Translations under genes and position numbers: made by a program
The notes under the pieces: model-generated
The model's input: the letters and a program-made list of their open reading frames with translations, nothing else
Databases searched by the model: none
What the model was told of the DNA's origin: nothing
Assembly: GCF_943734655.1 (NCBI RefSeq)
Contig: NC_071353.1
Coordinates: forward strand, 137,863,907 to 137,927,906
Reading direction: 5' to 3'
Length of the DNA: 64,000 bases
From: Sabethes cyaneus
Taxonomy: Eukaryota; Arthropoda; Insecta; Diptera; Culicidae
Shown here: in pieces, positions 56,409 through 64,000 of the stretch
Layout: the number at the start of each line of letters is the position of its first letter
How positions within the stretch are numbered: position 1 is the first letter of the stretch

Positions 56409-57263
56409 GGGTACGGGAGGAAATGAATGTAGCACTCATAGGCTTTAATGTGTTATAACTATTTTCATAAAAATGTAAGTAGTTTGCTTAATTTTATTCA
56501 ATAAACATCAAACCACTGTTTTTCTACTAGCACGTAACCAGACTGAAAAAATTAACAGCAATCGTTTACGCGTATCCGCTCTTGATGAAGGTTTGTAAAA
56601 CACACAATTATGATCACGTTTACTTATTCTAGAAACTAAACAGCTGTGTATATGTTATCACAACAAGAAGAACACAAAAATTCCCCTCTGATATGAAAAT
56701 ATAAATCAATTTTCATTCACTAGCAATTAGCAGCATTTTGTTTTTAATTCCAGCATATGGTGCGTTATTTACACTACTACCAATATATGTGCTGACATAT
56801 CTGGTATTTGAGTGACAACTGGCGCTAGTGTATATGAACGATTCAGTGATACACTAGTGTCAGCAGCAAGCTGTTGTCACTGCAAAACTAATTATCTTCA
56901 ATGAGCCCGGAATGTAGGCAATTGCGAGGAGTTATCCATCGGTCTCTCTTTTCTTGTCTCTTTTGATCTGTTTTTGAAAAGCATTTAATCACTATGCTAG
57001 CTATTTCGGCCTGTCGGATTTAAAAAACACAGACACCACTATATAAAATGGGCTCAATTTAGCCGCAGCGACTTCATCATTTCTCGCGACTATAACTCAA
57101 ATTCAGTAGCGTTTTATTAAGACCAAAATACACACCGATATTCAGTAAATATTATTCTATCAATTGGTATAAAAATCTTGTCTCGAATAAATATAGTTTC
57201 AACGTAGTTTTTTAATATTATTTAGGCTACCGCTTATTGGGCTGGAAATACCCATCCGTACCC
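56409..57263. mobile_element. 855 bp TA-target element in the gypsy integrase
   Basis: The ends are GGGTACGG and CCGTACCC, with TA on both sides (56407-56408 and 57264-57265). The integrase codons join in frame across it. No transposase is recognised. The terminal repeat is short (about 8 bp). Confidence 0.75.
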
Positions 57264-57472
57264 TATCCTGCAAAGCGATAATGGACCTCCTTTCCAAAGC
57301 AACGAATTTGTACGTTTTTGGAAAGCAAAAGGTGTGAAAGTAAGAAGGTCAATTCCACTCAGCCCAAAAATAAACGGGGCAGTAGAATGCCATCAGGCAG
57401 TCATTAAAGCTTTGGCAGCAGCTTTGATTTTTTGGGTTTCAAATGCACTTGTATGCTCAAAATACTAGGTTA

Positions 57473-57690
57473 CTAGCTGTCCCGACAAACTTGGTATTGA
57501 CACAAATTAAACTGTGCTGTACATAAATCGTAAATCTCGGATGACGATTGTCACCGATCCCGGGTTCTGCAAGTTTCTTATGAGTTCAACCTTAGATGAT
57601 TCATTTTGGCAGTTACGTAACTATGAAACCATGGGTAGTTTAATATACAAATTTTCAATTATTCCTTCTAATTTTACCATCAAAATGTAT
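57473..57690 (-). mobile_element. Helitron 3' end, truncated
   Basis: The minus-strand end GTCGGGACAGCTAG and the adjoining 100 bp (ACTGTGCTGTACATAAATCG inverse) match the 39036-39553 Helitron, with a 40 bp extra segment near 57590-57630. The TC-end is not found. It terminates the gypsy similarity. Confidence 0.6.
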
Positions 57691-60119
57691 CGTACGACCA
57701 GGAAGCAAAAAAAAAACAAGAGATGTACATTTCAGTAATGAATTATATCACTTAACGGAAGTTTCAAATCAGTCAAATATGCAAATATAAGCGTAAAAGC
57801 TTATGCTCAACTAAACATTGTTCGACAGAAAAAAATCGTAAAACAATCACAGGAACAATAAAACTGTCAAACGATAGTAAAAATAGTGCCAGTCAGTTAC
57901 TGAATTTTTCACTAGCTAATTGATTAGCTATGCCTACCCTCACTTTTCATGTTTGCCGAACAAAGAAAAACGCATTCCGAAAGAGTCAAAATTATAATAA
58001 TGCGCTTTAGGCAACAATCAATTATTCCAATGGGGCCAACTACCGAGAAGAAAACCTATAAAAATGATTGATTATCTCTCGTTTGCCTCTGGTTTTGGTC
58101 CAGATTTCGAAAAGGCCGAAGCCGCAGTCACAGTCAATATAAAAATTGCGCTTATCCAGTAACAATATTCATTTTACGATGGAACTGACTTAACAGCACT
58201 ATGCTCTAGGATCGGATTGGAACTGCAACAATGTGTACCTCACATATATGGATCACATGGAAAGCCGCCCGTCAGATGTTTGTCACTTCCAGTTTCAACT
58301 GCATTTACTTACAGTTGCAGTCCGGTGCAAACCAGAAGCCAGAAATAAAATTAATGCAATTTCGTCATGCACTTAATCCGGCGAACAAATCAATTACGAA
58401 ACATACAAATGAGGGTAAAATAGTTTCTCATGCATGCATGGTGCTGGTGCGTGGTTCGTTTGTCACATAGTGTTTATGCCAAGACGGCGAAGCTCGGGGG
58501 TTCCTTCGAAAGCGGGCTGCCACCATCGCAAGGGTTGCTCTCAAGAAACTTCCTAACGAACGTACCTTACTCTGGCGGTCTTGGTCTTGCGGTTCTCAAG
58601 TGCATTTTGGCTGAAAGCAACTGGTGGTGCTGCGCTGTGGTCTGGTATGGTAATGTGCATTCCGTTGTGGAAAAGGAAAAATGATTCTTAGTGTCACTAT
58701 ACTATACTGGAAGGGAACGGAAGTATTCCTCTTCGGTTTCGCTTATTAGTTAAGAATGCTCTTACGACACTGCTGGCCTAGATGACTGGTGTGATGAGTG
58801 ATTTGGGTGCCTGATAGAGAGTATTTATTCTGGTGACAATGCTGAATCCAGCATCAGCGTGAGTGCGATAAATTAAAATGTTGAAATTTCTTTTTGCTTT
58901 ATATTGACATGTGGTTTTCACAGTGGTGCAAGAGCCGCAGTGATTAATGGTGAAATAGTCACTCCAACATAGAGGAATAGATATCTCCACTATCCTCGAG
59001 AATTGGTACAGGACGTAAAGACAAATTTCGTAAAAAGCGACCAAACTAAAATGGGAAACAGTTACCGCCGGAGAAGGTCTGAAGGTAAATTTATGCACTT
59101 AAATTAGCAAATTAAATTTAAGGTAGATTGCTGGCGCTGTCGGAGTTTTCCTTTTTTGAACATAGTCAATTGTCGTAAACCTTCCGCTAGTTAATGTGCA
59201 CCAACTAAGCAGGACTTGATGCTCATTATATTCCATCGTCAATGTCGTACTCGAAACTAAAGGGAATCCCTCTACCCGTGTGCCCTATTGTGGTACCGCA
59301 CCAGTAGAACCTTCAGTCATAAATTTTCGGTGCAATCTTCGGAATAGCAACATGAATGGCTGACAAACGATTCGTCACACTTGTAAATCATCAATAAGAC
59401 CATTAGCATCTATCGCCGGATCGCAATCTCGGTTGTTCGTTGTTCGAACGAATGATTCGATGAAGGTAACGTTTGCGCCGTGTGTCACTCCGGATGTCCT
59501 GTAATCGAAGGTTCGAATAGAGAAAAGCGCTTGTGTCAGCAGCTCGTGCGAGCGGCGATGGGGAAGCAGCGGCAGCCTTGTACCGTGACCAATCGCGGAT
59601 CCTGAGATTGGCACTTGCAGATAGTGAGTAAATATTTATATTAATATCTCAGCGGACCGTGATGGAAAATTTTACTTTGTTCCGCAACCTTTCCGAAAGT
59701 TGTGTTGGGAGTTTGGTTCCGTGTACGAATCTAGATGCAGGAGAGATTGCTGGTAGGGTAACAATGCAGCAGCAGCAGCAGCAGCCAGGACACGTGCCAA
59801 GCTGGTTCGCTAGATTGATTCCGTTGTCTGATCGCATCCCAACTAATGACCGGTCGGCGATACACGATGACGATACACTGTGAATTGCCAATGTCCGACA
59901 GCGGCAATTGCCGGAAGGAAGTCGCTATTGCTTTGTTCAATTTTCACGCTCGTGTCCATGAGTTCTATCGGTAATCAATTATTGGACTGTTCAATGTATC
60001 AACAATACCTTCAACTAGGATTTTGTAAAAATATTTTTTGCAAAATTGAACTATTTTCTGTTTGATTTGAAAACTAAGTTTGTATTTCTCTTTCTATAAG
60101 TCCTATTTAAGCCAAAAAC
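57691..60119. other. Unlabelled stretch with a CAG repeat
   Basis: No transposon ends recognised. A 73-codon frame from ATG 59662 (to 59883) includes a CAG run (59766-59786) read as six glutamines. It has no recognisable domain and could be chance. GC-richer parts lie at 58440-58680 and 59370-59900. Confidence 0.35.
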
Positions 60120-60137
60120 TGTGAAGGTCTGTGCCTA

Positions 60138-60802
60138 TTTCAGAGAGCGAAATAAGGCGCTATAACCTTGGCTTATTGCAGCCTGGCTTTTGGTCAAAAA
60201 CCCATAAATTCATCCCCGAGGGTCCGGAGTATCACTTAAACTTTATTAGCAAAGATACTCTTAACGACTGCGTACTGCATGATGTAATCTGTAAAAAATC
60301 AATATCTTCAAGGGAAGCGTTTGATACGGGAGGTCCACGCTTTCTTCCTTCCCCTTGATTTTAATGAGCTAAAAGAAAATAAATATCATTTCCAATTTCC
60401 CTTGATTCTTTGGAATTCTCTCTGCGGTACATGCTGCGCAGTTGACCTGGCCGTTGACAAGAAAAATGATCGATTCAAGCAATCGTCATTCTCCAGGATG
60501 CCTTCAAGTATTGGCTGCGTTAGTGTGAGATAAGATAAGATAAGATAAGATAAGATAAGATAAGATAAGATAAGATAAGATAAGATAAGATAAGATAAGA
60601 TAAGATAAGATAAGATAAGATAAGATAAGATAAGATAAGATAAGATAAGATAAGATAAGATAAGATAAGATAAGATAAGATAAGATAAGATAAGATAAGA
60701 TAAGATAAGATAAGATAAGATAAGATAAGATAAGATAAGATAAGATAAGATAAGATAAGATAAGATAAGATAAGATAAGATAAGATAAGATAAGATAAGA
60801 TA

Positions 60803-60834
<32 letters not shown>

Positions 60835-60860
60835 ATAAGATAAAATAAGATAAGATAAGT
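60138..60860 (+). mobile_element. Retroposed insert ending in a GATAA array, 18 bp target duplication
   Basis: The 18 bp TGTGAAGGTCTGTGCCTA occurs exactly at 60120-60137 and 60860-60877. The sequence between consists of about 390 bp without a recognised domain followed by the (GATAA)n array, which runs right up to the second copy. A long exact duplication plus a simple-repeat 3' end is the pattern of target-primed reverse transcription, so the insert is probably a 5'-truncated LINE or a SINE. Confidence 0.7.
60526..60858. repeat. (TAAGA)n pentamer array, about 66 units
   Basis: A near-perfect pentanucleotide array with two variants near its right end (TAGGA, TAAAA). It is read as stop-free on the minus strand (ILSYLILSYL pattern), which is not a gene. 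Every unit contains a GATAA word. Confidence 0.97.
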
Positions 60861-60877
60861 GTGAAGGTCTGTGCCTA

Positions 60878-63140
60878 GGGGCACAAACGAGGGGAATACG
60901 AATGCAGGTCCAATTTGAGTAGATCCAATTTTGTAGATGTTTGTCACACTAATTTTTAATTTACTGTATTGTAACAAATGCTCTGAAGCATTCTTATAAA
61001 TATGATACTGCTTTGCAGCTCTATAGCGCCGTAAATATAAAAAAATAAAACATTACTTTCATCTGCAGTATTGTAGACAATTACTTACTCTACGAATGCC
61101 TCATACACCACTTTTTCAAATTCTGATTGGTTGAGGTGCAGTAATCAAAAGAGCAAAATCGAAGCCTGCTTGAAACGAATGTTAACTCGTTTAAGGATCT
61201 TGCTTAAAACATAAAATATTTGTCATTGGACGCACAATTTATGGTTGAATGGAAAAAATAAATAAATAATCTGGGTTATCATTTTCCACTGGTTCACATT
61301 CGTTAATTTCCTTGCAAATAATTGATAAATAGCACCATTTATTGCGACAAGTTGGTTTGAATATAATTGCCTTTCAACTAACATACGAACAACGAACAAT
61401 GACAGTTAAGCTATCATCAATTAACAGACGTCCTCTGCACATTAACAGTTATTTCACACTTGACGGTAATGCAATCGAAAATATGTAAACAATTGCATGC
61501 AACTAACTACTCCAGTTAATTGCTAAATCTATTACGAGTCGATCGATATGGAAACCATGGAAATCCGTTCATAATTGGAAGAGCTGTTAGCGTTCAAAAT
61601 CTTTCATATTTTCGTGACGCTCGCATTCTTTGATTTTTTGGAATGACACCCTATCTCCAACCTTACCGTAAGACGCAGTCCTACGTCAATAAATGCAGCA
61701 CCATCGTATTTCTTAGACTTTTTCGCATAATAACTACTCTTTATCACAAGTTATTTGGTGCCGATCCCGAGATACAGCGTTTTGAAACAAAGAATTATGG
61801 GCGTTATTCTGACAGATTTGAAAACTTGCTTTACTGTAAAAGAAGTGTTCTTGCAGCACGAAGGACGAAAGATCGCAGTAAGCGCGTGGGATCATTTTGC
61901 AAAATGATAGCTAAATGCACACTCGCAAAAACTCATTGCCAGTGTTTGTTAGAGCGAGACCGCACATATGAGAAAATTAGACCACATGACCGCGGGCTTC
62001 GCAATACTGTTTATCACTGTTTTTCCGATCTTTTATCGGACCTTTTATCGGACTCCTTAACGTCTTTACTGCTTCTAATTATAGTTTTTTCGTTGTTTTC
62101 CTTGCCCTTTTTTTAGCATTTCTGTCGCAGATCACTTTGATTGATCGCGTATGATAGACAACAAACTGAAATATTAGGGAATAACTGCATTGTGTTTTGC
62201 ATTGTGTGTCATAAAAATGCTGATATTTTTAATAATTTGTGTTGGATAGGACGGGAATAGGCAATTACGACGAAGCAGCAACATACCCTATCTTTCGTTC
62301 GTTCTATTGTCGTCTTTCTGTCGTTTATTCGACATCTTTTCGTCGTCCTTTTTCGCATGTTTTGTGATGTAATATCTTAAAATGATTTGAAGAACGTTCG
62401 ACCATCGACAGGAAACCCGCAAGCTGCAGAAAAGCAAAGGGAACCTGCAAAGGATTCTAAAATTTATTCGTAGCGAAAGTGGTAGCTCTTTTCAAACGGA
62501 GCGCCAAGTTATCCTGATTTCCTGATATATTAAAGAGAAAGAAGAGGACTCGTTTGAGAATTCACATTGTGCAAGCTATACCGGACCGTAACGTGAAGTA
62601 AAATCTGAATGAAAACTGAATGGTTGACGAAATACGATTGCTAATACGTTGAAATACGTACTGCACGGTCATCTTCAGACGAATTACTAAACAAGAATTT
62701 TACACCTCATTCGTTGTGGTCTTTAAAATAAAAAAAGCGCTCAAACTTTTCGAGAAAAAATCCTCTTTTGGCAAGCCATCTTCCGCTTCAGACTAGAAAA
62801 TGACGCTTTCGTATCTATTGGAACCATAAGCCAGGGAATTTATCAAAACAAGGAGCGGCATGAGGCATTTCATATTCAAATAAGAACAAGCGGAAGTACA
62901 GCGACAATGGCATCATTGCGACTTCTAAGTAGGGAAATCTAGCCAATTTGCTAGTAGGTGCTCCCAATTCGATCTCTTGTGCGCTCAAAGAAATGTCCAT
63001 ATGGAATGTTTGTGAAAATTTGTGTAATATATTAGGCCGCATGAATAAAACAGTTGGCTTTGCTTTTCCCGTGTATGTCTTATGGGGGAGTTTACTCTAA
63101 CTGTATTATTCATACGGTCTTTTGTGTGCCTCTTGCTCTA
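60878..63140. other. Unlabelled stretch with one uncharacterised frame
   Basis: AT-rich. The only frame of note starts at 61643 (separate entry). No transposon ends recognised. Confidence 0.35.
61643..62116 (+). CDS. Uncharacterised open frame, 157 codons
   Basis: The frame opens with an ATG, is basic (many Lys and Arg) in its middle, has several Cys (CKRS, FCKMIAKCTLAKTHCQC), and ends in a strongly hydrophobic tail (LTSLLLLIIVFSLFSLPFF) after a small repeat DLLSDLLSD. I recognise no family. The tail could be a membrane anchor, but such runs also arise from T-rich DNA. No splice partner or promoter is evident. It may be chance or a relic of an unrecognised element. Confidence 0.2.
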   Translation: MTPYLQPYRKTQSYVNKCSTIVFLRLFRIITTLYHKLFGADPEIQRFETKNYGRYSDRFENLLYCKRSVLAARRTKDRSKRVGSFCKMIAKCTLAKTHCQCLLERDRTYEKIRPHDRGLRNTVYHCFSDLLSDLLSDSLTSLLLLIIVFSLFSLPFF

Positions 63141-63146
63141 TTTGAC

Positions 63147-63510
63147 AAATAACGGGTGACAACTAAAATTTTGGAATTTTTTCGAGGCCACTTTACTCAA
63201 CAACAAACGAGCTTAGAGAGAAATGAGAGTATGTATGTGTAAGCTTTCTCTCTCCTCTTTTTGTCAATATTTTTTGTTTTGTTTATGTTTGCCTTGTTTT
63301 GCTTAAAATGGCATCGAAACAAGGCAAAAAGTATACGGTACAACGTTTAAAAAGCGAATATGTTGCGGCTTCGACTGTTTACCATATCCTAACATGTCCA
63401 ACAACTATTCGCAAGTGTAAGATCAGCCAAAATTATGGACCCAGAAGGACATCGTTCTCTTTCTCATACCTTCAACGACAACCCAACAAACACCGAAGCT
63501 GAATTAAAAT
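63147..63510 (+). pseudogene. Mariner-type element 5' end, maT/D37D-like
   Basis: A terminal-looking sequence (CGGGTGACAACTAAAATTTT near 63151) is followed by a leader and an ATG at 63309. The frame begins MASKQGKKYTVQRLKSEYVA then ASTVYHIL, resembling the helix-turn-helix start of D37D mariners. It degenerates after about 65 codons and no catalytic Asp region follows. The transposase relic at 44.4-45.1 kb may be a relative. Confidence 0.5.
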
Positions 63511-63611
63511 GCTACTGATTTGGTTACAGTTGGTTTAACTCTGGCCTCTGTATCCTAGAAGTGTTTAAGCAGCCAACGAATACACCGTAAATCAACTGCT
63601 TCACATAACAG

Positions 63612-63719
63612 CCCAAGTAACAATTTGGGTTTTATTACACTCTTATGATGGTATTTAAGACCAAGATGGATCTTGAAGACCACCATAAGAGTACAATAAA
63701 ACTCAGATTGTTGCTTGGG
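63612..63719. mobile_element. 108 bp hairpin MITE, second family member
   Basis: Ends CCCAAGTAACAAT and ATTGTTGCTTGGG, interior ATGATGGT...ACCACCAT. It is the same family as 37287-37394 and the same length. Confidence 0.75.
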
Positions 63720-64000
63720 AGTGTCACAAGCAGATTAGGCGCATTTTCAACCTCTCCACAACCTGTCAATATTCGCAATAATTGTGCTGTACTAGCTGAA
63801 TAAACGATTTGTCATCTTAATAAAAAATGCCCTCCCAAAAAACATTTATTAGCTGATTAAACATTGTAGCAGCTATTATTATTCAGCCATAACTGAATAT
63901 GCATCGAATAAACTTTATGTAAATAATTATACAATACCTATTCAGCCGAAAATGCAGAACTTATACAACCTATTTCGTTTGAGGTAGAAAAAACAGTTGT

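Larger units (their letters stand above)
47466..57470 (+). mobile_element. Ty3/gypsy retrotransposon relic, split by two DNA elements
   Basis: Sense gag (47478-48014), the start of reverse transcriptase (48419-48666), the rest of reverse transcriptase (54891-55516), an RNase H remnant (55550-55790) and integrase (55940-56408 and 57264-57430) lie in canonical order. A 6.2 kb element (48667-54883) and an 855 bp element (56409-57263) separate the pieces. No LTRs were found: the left end abuts an RTE tail and the right end abuts a Helitron. Frames are broken at several points. Confidence 0.8.

Noticed and set aside
59662..59883. 73-codon frame with a polyglutamine run as a host gene
   Set aside because: Only the CAG repeat stands out; no conserved domain or exon partner is visible, so it is mentioned but not called.
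60504..60977. 157-codon minus-strand frame with ILSYL repeats
   Set aside because: It is a by-product of the TAAGA pentamer array.
1..64000. Endogenous viral element (flavivirus or rhabdovirus type)
   Set aside because: No frame resembled a viral polymerase, nucleoprotein or glycoprotein; all reverse-transcriptase-like frames fit LINE or LTR retrotransposons.

Overview
The window looks like a transposon-graveyard stretch of a mosquito genome, most likely a culicine such as Aedes. That placement is inferred from the repeat families recognised (ITmD37E-type mariner, a jockey-like LINE, RTE-type LINEs with TAAG tails, BEL/Pao and Ty3/gypsy relics, a tRNA-derived SINE, many MITEs) and from very low coding density. 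I see no complete host protein-coding gene that I can name. The only clearly functional genes are five tRNA genes: four identical tRNA-Asp(GTC) at 29.5-36.5 kb and one tRNA-Ser(AGA) at 44.0 kb.

Layout. 0-1.5 kb: no recognised gene. 1.6-4.6 kb: a SINE, BEL/Pao fragments and a truncated mariner. 4.7-8.4 kb: a frameshifted jockey-like LINE with endonuclease, reverse transcriptase and C-terminal domain. 8.4-11.9 kb: apparently unique sequence. 11.9-17.1 kb: mariner relics with an antisense RTE LINE between them, each carrying smaller insertions. 17.1-20.2 kb: largely unique, with one candidate signal-peptide exon. 20.7-27.1 kb: a decayed hAT element acting as a container for at least four insertions, which themselves contain further elements. 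27.2-28.8 kb: two TA-target elements side by side. 29.5-36.5 kb: the tRNA-Asp cluster, with a mariner broken by a LINE and a pogo-like element inside it. 36.9-41.2 kb: MITEs, a 1.9 kb palindromic element carrying a Helitron, and a long GTAAAAA heptamer array. 41.2-45.1 kb: mostly unique, with tRNA-Ser and an antisense mariner-type transposase. 45.8-57.7 kb: an RTE LINE broken by a hAT MITE, then a Ty3/gypsy relic split by a 6.2 kb inverted-repeat element and by an 855 bp TA element, then a Helitron end. 57.7-64 kb: mostly unlabelled sequence, a retroposed insert ending in a GATAA array with an exact 18 bp target duplication, a mariner 5' end and a MITE.

The genes do not form a pathway. What can be read is insertion chronology: many insertions keep recognisable target-site duplications, and several host frames resume exactly once the insertion is discounted, so relative ages can be ordered. 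I found no convincing undescribed molecular system. The most unusual structures are the nested hAT/piggyBac complex, the palindromic element, the GATAA-tailed retroinsert and the split gypsy element. All assignments come from reading the sequence; no database search was run.
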